From Sphingopyxis sp. (GTDB lineage Bacteria > Pseudomonadota > Alphaproteobacteria > Sphingomonadales > Sphingomonadaceae), in NCBI GenBank assembly GCA_026125835.1, contig JAHCKJ010000170.1, forward strand, positions 1-5,114: a stretch of DNA of 5,114 bases, in the 5' to 3' direction. Numbering within the stretch: the stretch's first letter is position 1; every line of letters begins with the position of its first letter. The translations under genes and the position numbers were made by a program. The notes under the pieces are model-generated. The model had not been told where the DNA came from, ran no database searches, and saw only the letters and a list, made by a program, of their open reading frames with translations. Below are positions 1 to 5,114 of this stretch, in pieces.

Positions 1-479
1 CAATCGACCAATATCCCGTCGCCGCGTTTGACGATGCGGCGGTCGATTATCTGGTGAAGCAGGTGTCCCCTGAACGCCAGGCCCGTGCGCTGGCCCGCGT
101 GCGCGAATGGCGCGCAACCGAACGTGTGCAGAACCAGAAAAGCAAGTGGATCAGCGAATTCTGGGTACAGAACCGCGGCGAAATGCTGCGCGTCGATGCG
201 GCGCAAGTCGATCTGATCGAGGCCGAACGCGACTATATGCGATTGCACGTCGGTGCGCGCAGCTGGTTGATCCATCAAACGATCAAGTCGCTGGAAGCGC
301 GGATGAATCCCGACCAGTTCATTCGTATCCACCGGTCAAAAATGGTCCGCCGCGACGGCATCGTGGGGTTGAAGCACCATGGCGACGGCGCGTGGAGCGT
401 CGACCTGGGCGATGGCGGTACGCACCGCATCGGACGCACCTATCTCCATGACGTAAAGGCGATCATGCACGGGGCATGA
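1..479 (+). CDS. LytTR-family response regulator, 3' part (5' end outside window)
   Basis: This is the C-terminal 158 codons of a two-component response regulator. The reading frame is open from position 3, so the GTG at 54 is an internal codon and not a start; the true start lies upstream. Residues 1-20 (ending FDDAAVDYLVKQ) match the last helix and strand of a receiver domain, with the conserved Lys at 19; the usual following Pro is Gln. A linker rich in Arg/Glu/Gln (about 21-52) leads to a LytTR DNA-binding domain (about 53-156) with family hallmarks: VDLIEAERDYMRLHV, the FIRIHRSKMV block, and IGRTYL near the end. LytTR proteins bind promoter DNA through a beta-fold domain once the receiver is phosphorylated by a partner kinase. 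The phospho-acceptor Asp is outside the window, so phosphorylation cannot be checked. The stop is TGA at 477-479. The gene is convergent with the UrcA-family gene, so the target and partner kinase are not shown by the visible neighbours. Confidence 0.93.
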   Translation, partial: IDQYPVAAFDDAAVDYLVKQVSPERQARALARVREWRATERVQNQKSKWISEFWVQNRGEMLRVDAAQVDLIEAERDYMRLHVGARSWLIHQTIKSLEARMNPDQFIRIHRSKMVRRDGIVGLKHHGDGAWSVDLGDGGTHRIGRTYLHDVKAIMHGA

Positions 480-486
480 TCGCCTT
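456..486. terminator. Perfect 13-bp hairpin between convergent genes, probable bidirectional terminator
   Basis: The arms AAGGCGATCATGC (456-468) and GCATGATCGCCTT (474-486) are exact reverse complements around a 5-nt loop, ACGGG. The left arm and loop encode the last residues of the LytTR protein, and the stop codon lies in the right arm. For the - strand gene the hairpin starts about 22 nt after its stop. The T-tract is short on both strands (TT on +, TTT on -), so intrinsic termination is plausible but not textbook. The position between two convergent 3' ends supports a shared terminator or an mRNA 3'-end stabiliser. Confidence 0.6.
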
Positions 487-507
487 CGACTGACCGGTGG
501 ACGGCGG

Positions 508-867
508 TCAGGGTGCCGAAATCACAATGGGTTGTCCGCGGTCGGCGAGCTGGGTGCCACCGCCGCCGTTCAGAAGTCCGGCCAGTTTCACATCGGCCTC
601 GGCCATTGTTTGCGCTTCGCATTTCTGCGACCGGCTGCGCTCCTTCAGCGTCGGCCGACTGCTCGGGCGGCTGTTGCAAACCTGTTGCACCGCCACCCTG
701 ACGCGCGTGTTCAGCCGCTCGCGGCCCTCGCCGCTGGCAAGGTTCAGGTCATCGTAGCGGACGACGACACTGCGCCGGTCGTCGCCTTCCTCGGCGACGG
801 CTGGAACCGCCAAAGTTGCACCGGCGACCGATGATGCGCCGATCAGGATCAAAGAAAGTTTCGCCAT
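508..867 (-). CDS. UrcA-family exported protein (119 aa)
   Basis: This encodes a small exported protein of 119 residues. Residues 1-25 form a signal peptide: MAK, a hydrophobic core rich in Leu/Ile/Ala/Val, and an Ala-Val-Ala cleavage site before EEGDD. The mature part opens with the UrcA hallmark, VVVRYDDLNLASGEGRERL (34-52), followed by a helix ending in QQVC (Cys64), and has a second Cys at 83 (QKCEAQTMAEAD). This spacing fits the UrcA family, whose two cysteines could form a periplasmic disulfide. The frame is open far upstream (to 1386), but the start at 867 is fixed by the signal peptide and an AAAGGA ribosome binding site 7 nt before the ATG. The C-terminus (LLNGGGGTQLADRGQPIVISAP) is a low-complexity tail. 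The molecular role of UrcA proteins is unknown to me. Family assignment is good; function is unassigned. Confidence 0.88.
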   Translation of the reverse strand: MAKLSLILIGASSVAGATLAVPAVAEEGDDRRSVVVRYDDLNLASGEGRERLNTRVRVAVQQVCNSRPSSRPTLKERSRSQKCEAQTMAEADVKLAGLLNGGGGTQLADRGQPIVISAP

Positions 868-874
868 GGGGGAG

Positions 875-880
875 TCCTTT
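875..880 (-). promoter_or_regulatory. Ribosome binding site of the UrcA-family gene
   Basis: On the - strand AAAGGA sits 7 nt before the ATG at 867 and is the end of a run of seven A residues followed by GGA. It decides the start in a frame that stays open for a further 500 nt upstream. The A-rich stretch may also keep the initiation region unstructured in otherwise GC-rich mRNA. Confidence 0.8.
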
Positions 881-893
881 TTTTGGGGGATGA

Positions 894-943
894 TGCGGGA
901 TACGAGGAACCGGACCGGGGAGACCGGTGCTCCGCATCCCGCA
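894..943. repeat. 8-bp inverted repeat with 34-nt spacer, possible 5'-UTR stem
   Basis: TGCGGGAT at 894-901 and ATCCCGCA at 936-943 are exact reverse complements. Both lie 14-70 nt upstream of the UrcA-gene ribosome binding site on the - strand, so they could close a stem in its leader. An 8-bp match with a 34-nt spacer can arise by chance in GC-rich DNA. Confidence 0.3.
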
Positions 944-1057
944 ACGCCGGAATGCCGCCCCCGCCGCCCAAATTCATGTCCGGTTCGACCGATCCGGAAT
1001 CCCCGTCGACTGTCCGGACGAAAGACCTTGAGCCGTCGACGAATGGCCGACGGGCTT

Positions 1058-1070
1058 GCAACAATGTTGC
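1058..1070. repeat. 13-nt palindrome GCAACA-A-TGTTGC, possible operator
   Basis: A 6-bp perfect inverted repeat around a single A lies 20-32 nt before the proposed ATG at 1090. This place and symmetry suit the half-sites of a dimeric repressor controlling the + strand gene. No regulator is identified and no second copy was found in the window. Confidence 0.3.
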
Positions 1071-1089
1071 GGGCGTGGCCTTGTGCGGC

Positions 1090-1560
1090 ATGGCGAGGCG
1101 ACGCAAAACGATACCTCGCGCGAGTCGGGATGCCCCGGCCGCCCGAGCGGCGCGCTGGTTGTTGCTCGCGCTTGCCGGGATCATCCTTGGCTTGGCGCTG
1201 GGAAGTCTGGCAACCGGCGGATTGCGCCCCGATCGATTGACCGGGCCCGTCCCCTTCTCCACCCTCAGCGCCAATCCCGACGCGGCGGTCCCGCCCACGA
1301 GCCGAGCGGAGCCCTGTCGCGGCTGTCCCGACAGCTATGGCGTCGCTGCGCGGATGCGGGCCAGTCGCGAACGACGCATGACGCAAGAGTTCCGCGAGCT
1401 CGGATATGTCGAGGTCGATGGCAGCCCGCCTGCGGAGGCCGACGGCTATCGCTATGGCGGTCGCTTTCCCGACAGCGCGCCCCTTTTACCGCTCTCTGAA
1501 ACCCCGCAACCGCGGTCGCAGGGCGCCGACGACGTACCCCGCGAGACCGGGGAAGAATAG
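1090..1560 (+). CDS. Unrecognised single-pass membrane protein with CxxC motif (156 aa)
   Basis: I do not recognise this protein family. The frame gives a basic N-terminus (MARRRKTIPRASR, to about residue 22), one hydrophobic segment (WLLLALAGIILGLALGSLATGG, about 23-44), then about 110 polar residues. With the positive-inside rule this predicts an inner-membrane anchor and a periplasmic C-terminal part. That part begins with a Pro/Ala linker and holds PCRGCPDSYGVAARMRASRE (Cys76 and Cys79), a charged helix (MTQEFRELG), then a Tyr/Gly patch (GYRYGGRFPDSAP) and an acidic tail. The CxxC could bind metal or be redox active; this is inference. The ATG at 1090 was chosen because translation just after it gives the basic-plus-hydrophobic pattern; no Shine-Dalgarno is evident, and GTG 1075 or TTG 1081 in the same frame are alternatives. 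The frame is open back to 883, but that part is Pro-rich and looks non-coding. It ends 6 nt from the convergent 1567-1977 gene. Confidence 0.65.
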   Translation: MARRRKTIPRASRDAPAARAARWLLLALAGIILGLALGSLATGGLRPDRLTGPVPFSTLSANPDAAVPPTSRAEPCRGCPDSYGVAARMRASRERRMTQEFRELGYVEVDGSPPAEADGYRYGGRFPDSAPLLPLSETPQPRSQGADDVPRETGEE

Positions 1561-1566
1561 GTCAGG

Positions 1567-1977
1567 TTACGGTCGCGGCGGGGCCGGTGCCGCACAGCGG
1601 CTGGTGTCGCCCGCCTTGCACGCGGCAACATCGGCTTCCCAGCGCATCCGTTCCTCTGCCGACATCGCGGCAACCCGCGCCTTTTCCGCTTCGTAGGCCG
1701 CGGTTTCCTCGGCAAACTCGGCCTGGTCATGGGCGACCTGCTGCGCCGCGGCGGACACTTCCTGCTCATAGGTGACATTTTCCGCGCGCGCCCGGGCTGC
1801 CTGCTCGGCATTGAGCCGCGCCGTATTGGCGCGCTCCTCTGCCGTCGTGCCATCGGGCAGCTTGTTTTGCGCAGCCGCGGGTGACGGCTTGTCGGTATCG
1901 CTGTTCTGGAACGCGCTTGCCGACGCGGCCGATGCCAGGAAAAATGCCGCCGCAGCGCCCGCGATCATCTTGTTCAT
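1567..1977 (-). CDS. Unrecognised exported Ala/Glu-rich helical protein (136 aa)
   Basis: I do not recognise a characterised family. Residues 1-22 form a clear signal peptide: MNKM, a core of Ala/Phe/Leu, and an ASASA cleavage site before FQNSDTD. The mature part is short and polar: a flexible linker rich in Pro/Ala/Gln (about 23-45), then a long charged Ala/Glu/Arg/Gln-rich stretch (about 46-115), probably one or two helices or a coiled coil, then ACKAGDTSRC with Cys120 and Cys128 close enough for a disulfide, and a Pro/Ala tail. This suggests a periplasmic or envelope-associated protein. The start at 1977 is supported by AGGAGA 6 nt upstream and by the signal peptide; the frame stays open to 2133 but that extension has no such signals. 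The stop is TAA at 1567-1569. It is convergent with the CxxC protein (6-nt gap) and divergent from uvrA. Confidence 0.82.
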   Translation of the reverse strand: MNKMIAGAAAAFFLASAASASAFQNSDTDKPSPAAAQNKLPDGTTAEERANTARLNAEQAARARAENVTYEQEVSAAAQQVAHDQAEFAEETAAYEAEKARVAAMSAEERMRWEADVAACKAGDTSRCAAPAPPRP

Positions 1978-1983
1978 CTTGAT

Positions 1984-1989
1984 TCTCCT
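1984..1989 (-). promoter_or_regulatory. Ribosome binding site of the exported helical protein
   Basis: AGGAGA on the - strand lies 6 nt before the ATG at 1977. It is the strongest Shine-Dalgarno in the window and rules out the longer in-frame starts further upstream. Confidence 0.85.
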
Positions 1990-2148
1990 GCTGTCGGAAT
2001 ATCCGGCGTTGCAAACGCGCACCGGCGGGGGGCGTTCCCGATCGGGCGACGAAATCAACACCGCAATAGAATGACTAGCCGCAACATACAGCTTGCCGCG
2101 AACCGCAGACGAGCGGGTACGGGGACGACACACCGCCGCCCCCGCCCG

Positions 2149-2178
2149 ATCCCGGGAAAGGGGTCCCGGGATTTCCCG
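2149..2178. repeat. Strong GC hairpin with a mutually exclusive alternative pairing
   Basis: ATCCCGGGA (2149-2157) and TCCCGGGAT (2164-2172) form a perfect 9-bp stem with a 6-nt loop AAGGGG, followed on + by TTCCC. In the same stretch CGGGAAA (2153-2159) can instead pair with TTTCCCG (2172-2178), a perfect 7-bp stem that uses bases of both arms of the first. Only one of the two can form at a time. On the + strand the first stem followed by TTT resembles a weak terminator. On the - strand it would sit in the leader of the exported-protein gene if transcription starts near 2220. Confidence 0.45.
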
Positions 2179-2225
2179 AAGCCCGGCCCGATTATGTTCG
2201 TGCCGCGCAAGAAACTGTCGCAGAC

Positions 2226-2231
2226 ATTATA
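2226..2231 (-). promoter_or_regulatory. Consensus -10 hexamer TATAAT on the - strand
   Basis: A perfect TATAAT reads on the - strand, which is uncommon in DNA this rich in GC. At 17-nt spacing the -35 would be TCGGCG (2249-2254), only three of six matches to TTGACA. If used, the transcript would start near 2219 and run through the 2149-2178 hairpin toward the gene starting at 1977, giving a leader of about 240 nt, or end at the hairpin as a small RNA. Confidence 0.3.
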
Positions 2232-2240
2232 CCGTCATTC

Positions 2241-2261
2241 TCTCGCGCCGCCGACGCGAGA
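2241..2261. repeat. 7-bp inverted repeat over the -35 region of the - strand TATAAT
   Basis: TCTCGCG (2241-2247) and CGCGAGA (2255-2261) are exact reverse complements with a 7-nt spacer. The repeat covers the place where the -35 of the neighbouring TATAAT would be, so an activator or repressor site is possible. No cognate regulator is evident. Confidence 0.3.
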
Positions 2262-2340
2262 TCAAGCGTCACAGCTAACGCTGGTCGAAAGCCTCGACGA
2301 GTTGGTGGAAAATTGCGACCGGACCGGCCCGCGACTCGCC

Positions 2341-2354
2341 CGGACCGCGGTCCG
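2341..2354. repeat. 14-bp perfect palindrome CGGACCGCGGTCCG
   Basis: All 14 bases are self-complementary. It lies 132-145 nt before the uvrA ATG, between the two divergent transcription units. A regulator site is possible, but perfect GC palindromes are not rare in such sequence. Confidence 0.25.
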
Positions 2355-2404
2355 TTCCCAGGGACAAGTGTCAGCATGCCGCAGGGCCGCACCTGATCGT
2401 GCCA

Positions 2405-2433
2405 TTGTGGGCGCGCACGACCGCCCCTATCTA
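2405..2433 (+). promoter_or_regulatory. Candidate upstream promoter of uvrA
   Basis: TTGTGG (2405-2410) and TATCTA (2428-2433) are spaced by exactly 17 nt and resemble a sigma-70 -35/-10 pair. Transcription would start near 2440, placing the LexA box downstream in the leader as a roadblock-type site. An alternative pair closer to the gene is TTGCGC (2449-2454) with AACATA (2472-2477), which would overlap the LexA box and start the mRNA almost at the ATG. Sequence alone does not decide between them. Confidence 0.35.
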
Positions 2434-2459
2434 CCGGCATCGCGCCCCTTGCGCCCCAA

Positions 2460-2474
2460 GAACAAATCTGGAAC
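2460..2474 (+). promoter_or_regulatory. LexA (SOS) box of uvrA
   Basis: GAAC (2460-2463), seven bases AAATCTG, and GAAC (2471-2474) form the direct repeat GAAC-N7-GAAC, which on the other strand is GTTC-N7-GTTC, the LexA operator form known from alphaproteobacteria. It ends 11 nt before the uvrA ATG. uvrA is a classical SOS gene, so motif, gene and position agree: LexA should repress uvrA until DNA damage triggers its RecA-stimulated self-cleavage. Confidence 0.88.
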
Positions 2475-2485
2475 ATACCCCTCCC

Positions 2486-5114
2486 ATGAGTCTGACCCAT
2501 ATTTCAGTGCGCGGTGCGCGCGAGCATAATCTGAAGGGCGTCGACGTCGACCTGCCGCGTGATGCGTTGATCGTCATCACCGGCCTGTCGGGCAGCGGCA
2601 AGTCGTCGCTGGCGTTCGACACCATCTATGCCGAAGGGCAGCGGCGTTATGTCGAGAGTCTGTCGGCCTATGCGCGCCAGTTCCTCGAAATGATGCAAAA
2701 GCCCGATGTCGAGCATATCGACGGGCTGTCGCCGGCGATCAGCATCGAACAGAAGACGACGTCGCGCAATCCGCGCTCGACGGTCGCGACGGTCACCGAA
2801 ATCTACGACTATATGCGCCTGCTGTGGGCGCGCGTCGGCATTCCCTATTCGCCCGCGACCGGCGAGCCGATCAGCGCGCAGACGGTCAGCCAGATGGTCG
2901 ACCGCGTGATGCAATTGCCTGAAGGCACCCGCGCCTATCTGCTCGCCCCCGTCGTGCGGGGGCGCAAGGGCGAATATAAGAAAGAGCTGACACAGTGGCA
3001 GAAGGACGGCTTCACGCGCGTCCGCATCGACGGCGAATTCTACGAGATCGGCGAGGCGCCGGCACTCGACAAGAAGTACAAGCATGACATCGAGGTTGTC
3101 GTCGACCGTATCGCGGTGCGCGAGGGTCTTGAGACACGCCTCGCTGACAGTTTCGAAACCGCGCTGAAACTCGCCGAGGGGCTGGCCTATGTCGATCTGG
3201 CCGACGGTCCGGTGCCGGGACGCGAAGAGGAAGACACCGGCGGCGCGATGAAGGGCGCGGGCATTCCCGCAAATCGCCTGATCTTCAGCGAGAAATTCTC
3301 CTGCCCCGTCTCAGGCTTCACGATTGCCGAGATCGAACCGCGCCTGTTCAGCTTCAACGCTCCGCAGGGTGCCTGCCCCGCGTGCGATGGCCTCGGCGAG
3401 CGGCAGGAGTTCGATCCAGACCTGGTCGTCCCCAACCATGCGCTCAGCCTGAAGAAGGGTGCGATCGTGCCTTGGGCGAAATCCAACCCGCCCTCGCCTT
3501 ATTACATGCAGGTGCTCGAAAGCCTCGGCAAAGCCTATGGCTTCGAACTGACGACGCCTTGGCAGGATCTGCCCGGCGAGGTGCAGCTGATCATCCTCTA
3601 TGGCAGCGGCGGCAAACCGGTCGAGCTGACCTTCAAGGACGGGCGGCGCAGCTACACGACGCACAAGCCGTTCGAGGGTGTGATCGGCAACCTCAACCGC
3701 CGCCTGCTCCAGACCGAGAGCGCGTGGATGCGCGAGGAGCTGTCGAAATATCAGACGCCGCAGCCGTGCGAGACGTGCCACGGCGCGCGGCTGCGCCCCG
3801 AGCCGCTGGCGGTGAAGATCGCGGGCGAGGACATCAGCATGTCGGCGCAGCGGTCCGTGGCGGACGCCCTCCACTGGTTCAGCACGCTCGACGACAAGCT
3901 CAACGATCAGCAGCGCCAGATTGCCAAGGCGATCCTGAAAGAGATCAACGAGCGGCTCGGCTTTCTCAACAATGTCGGGCTCGATTACCTCAACCTCAAC
4001 CGCGCGTCGGGAACGCTCAGCGGCGGCGAGAGCCAGCGCATCCGCCTTGCGTCGCAGATCGGTTCGGGTCTGTCGGGGGTGCTCTACGTCCTCGACGAAC
4101 CGAGCATCGGCCTCCACCAGCGCGACAACGACCGGTTGCTCGCAACGCTCAAGCGCCTGCGCGACCTCGGCAACACGGTGATCGTCGTCGAGCATGACGA
4201 GGATGCGATCCGCCACGCCGACTATGTCGTCGATATGGGCCCGGGCGCCGGCCTCCACGGCGGCGAGATCGTTGCCGAGGGGACGCTCGAGGAAGTGCTC
4301 AAAAGCGAGAAGAGCCTCACCGCCGCCTACCTCAACGGCACCAAGCGCATTGAAATCCCGAAGCATCGCCGCAAGGGCAATGGCTTCGACCTGGTACTGA
4401 AGGGCGCGCGCGCCAACAACCTCAACAATGTGACCGCGAAAATCCCGCTCGGCACCTTCACCTGCGTCACCGGCCTGTCGGGCAGCGGCAAGTCGAGCCT
4501 GATCATCGACACGCTTTATGCCAGCGCGGCGCGGGTGCTCAATGGCGCGCGGATGATTGCGGGGCCGCACGACAGCCTGAAAGGGCTGGAGCATTGCGAC
4601 AAGGTGATCGACATCGACCAGTCGCCGATCGGCCGCACCCCGCGCAGCAACCCCGCGACCTACACCGGCGCCTTCACGATCATTCGCGACTGGTTCGCGG
4701 GCCTGCCCGAAAGCCAGGCGCGCGGGTATAAACCGGGGCGCTTCAGCTTCAACGTCAAGGGCGGGCGGTGCGAGACATGCACCGGCGACGGCCTCATCAA
4801 GATCGAGATGCACTTCCTGCCCGACGTCTATGTGACGTGCGAGACGTGCCACGGCAAACGCTACAACCGCGAAACGCTCGAGGTGAAGTTCAAGGGCCAC
4901 AGCATCGCCGACGTGCTCGACATGACGGTCGAGGATGCGACCGAATTCTTCAAGGCGGTGCCGTCGATCCGCGAGAAGATGGCGATGCTGGTGCGCGTCG
5001 GGCTCGGCTATATCAAGGTCGGGCAACAGGCGACGACGCTGTCGGGCGGCGAGGCGCAGCGGGTGAAACTGGCCAAGGAATTGTCGCGGCGCTCGACCGG
5101 GCAGACGCTGTACA
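2486..5114 (+). CDS. uvrA: UvrA, excinuclease ABC subunit A (3' end outside window)
   Basis: UvrA is the DNA-damage sensor of nucleotide excision repair: a dimeric ABC-type ATPase that finds bulky lesions, loads UvrB, and leads to dual incision by UvrBC. The visible 876 codons cover most of a protein usually of about 940-970 residues. In order: first Walker [10 protein letters not shown] (33-41); UvrB-binding and insertion regions (about 130-415); first zinc module C273-P-V-S276 ... C297-P-A-C300, where the second ligand is Ser instead of Cys; [12 protein letters not shown] signature LSGGES (511-516); Walker B with D537-E538 ([10 protein letters not shown]); second Walker A (663-671); intact second zinc finger C762-x2-C765-x19-C785-x2-C788; second signature LSGGEA (852-857). 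The window ends before the second Walker B. The start [17 protein letters not shown] matches the family N-terminus; no Shine-Dalgarno precedes it (ATACCCCTCCC), so a leaderless or short-leader mRNA is likely. The LexA box 11 nt upstream indicates SOS control. The frame is intact. Confidence 0.99.
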   Translation, partial: MSLTHISVRGAREHNLKGVDVDLPRDALIVITGLSGSGKSSLAFDTIYAEGQRRYVESLSAYARQFLEMMQKPDVEHIDGLSPAISIEQKTTSRNPRSTVATVTEIYDYMRLLWARVGIPYSPATGEPISAQTVSQMVDRVMQLPEGTRAYLLAPVVRGRKGEYKKELTQWQKDGFTRVRIDGEFYEIGEAPALDKKYKHDIEVVVDRIAVREGLETRLADSFETALKLAEGLAYVDLADGPVPGREEEDTGGAMKGAGIPANRLIFSEKFSCPVSGFTIAEIEPRLFSFNAPQGACPACDGLGERQEFDPDLVVPNHALSLKKGAIVPWAKSNPPSPYYMQVLESLGKAYGFELTTPWQDLPGEVQLIILYGSGGKPVELTFKDGRRSYTTHKPFEGVIGNLNRRLLQTESAWMREELSKYQTPQPCETCHGARLRPEPLAVKIAGEDISMSAQRSVADALHWFSTLDDKLNDQQRQIAKAILKEINERLGFLNNVGLDYLNLNRASGTLSGGESQRIRLASQIGSGLSGVLYVLDEPSIGLHQRDNDRLLATLKRLRDLGNTVIVVEHDEDAIRHADYVVDMGPGAGLHGGEIVAEGTLEEVLKSEKSLTAAYLNGTKRIEIPKHRRKGNGFDLVLKGARANNLNNVTAKIPLGTFTCVTGLSGSGKSSLIIDTLYASAARVLNGARMIAGPHDSLKGLEHCDKVIDIDQSPIGRTPRSNPATYTGAFTIIRDWFAGLPESQARGYKPGRFSFNVKGGRCETCTGDGLIKIEMHFLPDVYVTCETCHGKRYNRETLEVKFKGHSIADVLDMTVEDATEFFKAVPSIREKMAMLVRVGLGYIKVGQQATTLSGGEAQRVKLAKELSRRSTGQTLY

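Larger units (their letters stand above)
868..1089. other. Divergent intergenic region between the UrcA-family gene and the membrane-protein gene
   Basis: These 222 nt separate two genes reading outward and must hold both promoters, but no strong -35/-10 pair could be read on either strand. Two symmetric elements stand out: an 8-bp inverted repeat TGCGGGAT (894-901) / ATCCCGCA (936-943) upstream of the UrcA ribosome binding site, and an odd palindrome GCAACA-A-TGTTGC (1058-1070) shortly before the + strand gene. Translation in all frames looks non-coding (Pro-rich low complexity on +). Confidence 0.6.
1990..2459. other. Long divergent intergenic region, no convincing gene
   Basis: About 470 nt lie between the ribosome binding site of the - strand exported protein and the uvrA LexA box. 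Open frames exist on both strands (+ 2071-2529, - 2192-2500), but their translations are Arg/Pro/Ala-rich without domain, signal peptide or ribosome binding site, and both run into uvrA or its operator. The region instead holds a palindrome CCCGATCGGG (2037-2046), a strong hairpin (2149-2178), a TATAAT on the - strand (2226-2231) next to an inverted repeat (2241-2261), a 14-bp palindrome (2341-2354), and candidate uvrA promoters. It could carry a long leader for the - strand gene or a small RNA. Confidence 0.55.

Noticed and set aside
54..56. GTG at 54 as the start of a stand-alone LytTR protein
   Set aside because: The frame continues upstream to the window edge with receiver-domain sequence (FDDAAVDYLV), so the codon is an internal Val.
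883..1089. N-terminal extension of the CxxC membrane-protein frame
   Set aside because: The extension is Pro/Ser-rich, overlaps the likely promoter region, and would bury the basic-plus-hydrophobic anchor. No ribosome binding site supports the 883 start.
868..1386. N-terminal extension of the UrcA-family frame (starts up to 1386)
   Set aside because: The signal peptide and AAAGGA ribosome binding site fix the start at 867, and the extension is Arg/Gly-rich and antisense to the membrane-protein gene.
2037..2046. 10-bp palindrome CCCGATCGGG as an operator
   Set aside because: It is short and GC-rich with GATC at its centre, so chance occurrence is likely, and no promoter elements could be placed around it.
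2192..2500. 102-residue open frame on - across the uvrA control region
   Set aside because: It starts inside uvrA antisense, runs through the LexA box and candidate promoters, and has no recognisable features.
2071..2529. 152-residue open frame on + upstream of and into uvrA
   Set aside because: It has no ribosome binding site and no domain, has Arg/Pro-rich composition, and would overlap the LexA box and the first 44 nt of uvrA.
2504..3085. 193-residue open frame on the - strand over the uvrA 5' end
   Set aside because: It lies antisense to the conserved N-terminal ATPase region of UvrA, with the same shadow composition and no start signals.
3382..4197. 271-residue open frame on the + strand within uvrA in another frame
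   Set aside because: It is a frame-shifted reading of uvrA, full of Arg/Pro/Gln/Ala runs. The UvrA frame is intact with all motifs in order.
3311..5026. 571-residue open frame on the - strand inside uvrA
   Set aside because: It is exactly antisense to a well-conserved uvrA, has the Arg/Ala/Asp/Val-rich composition expected from reading GC-rich codons backwards, shows no domain and has no ribosome binding site. Long antisense frames are common over GC-rich genes.

Overview
The window reads as chromosomal DNA of a GC-rich alphaproteobacterium, most likely a sphingomonad (Sphingopyxis/Sphingomonas type). The pointers are an UvrA with alphaproteobacterial sequence features, a direct-repeat GAAC-N7-GAAC LexA box in front of it (the alphaproteobacterial form of the SOS box), a UrcA-family exported protein and a LytTR-type response regulator. 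No mobile element, CRISPR array, tRNA or rRNA was seen.

Layout from left to right: (1) 1-479, + strand, the 3' part of a LytTR response regulator: the end of the receiver domain plus a complete DNA-binding domain. (2) A 28-nt convergent gap with a perfect 13-bp hairpin that overlaps the regulator's stop codon and probably serves as a shared terminator. (3) 508-867, - strand, a small exported UrcA-family protein with a clear ribosome binding site. (4) A 222-nt divergent intergenic region. (5) 1090-1560, + strand, an unrecognised single-pass membrane protein with a CxxC motif. (6) Only 6 nt away and convergent, 1567-1977, - strand, an unrecognised exported Ala/Glu-rich helical protein with a strong ribosome binding site. 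(7) A roughly 500-nt divergent intergenic region with no convincing gene but several inverted repeats, one perfect TATAAT on the - strand, and the uvrA control region. (8) 2486 to the window end, + strand, uvrA, the damage-recognition ATPase of nucleotide excision repair, cut off before its second Walker B motif.

The genes do not form one operon: strands alternate (+, -, +, -, +), so each is probably its own transcription unit. The best supported regulatory statement is LexA/SOS control of uvrA. Its LexA box ends 11 nt before the ATG and no Shine-Dalgarno sequence is present, which suggests a very short or leaderless mRNA. The three small proteins in the middle are exported or membrane-anchored and point to the cell envelope, but their functions are not known. 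I see no strong evidence for a new multi-gene system. The most worthwhile leads are the structured region upstream of uvrA, the missing zinc-ligand cysteine in UvrA's first zinc module, and the two unrecognised envelope proteins.
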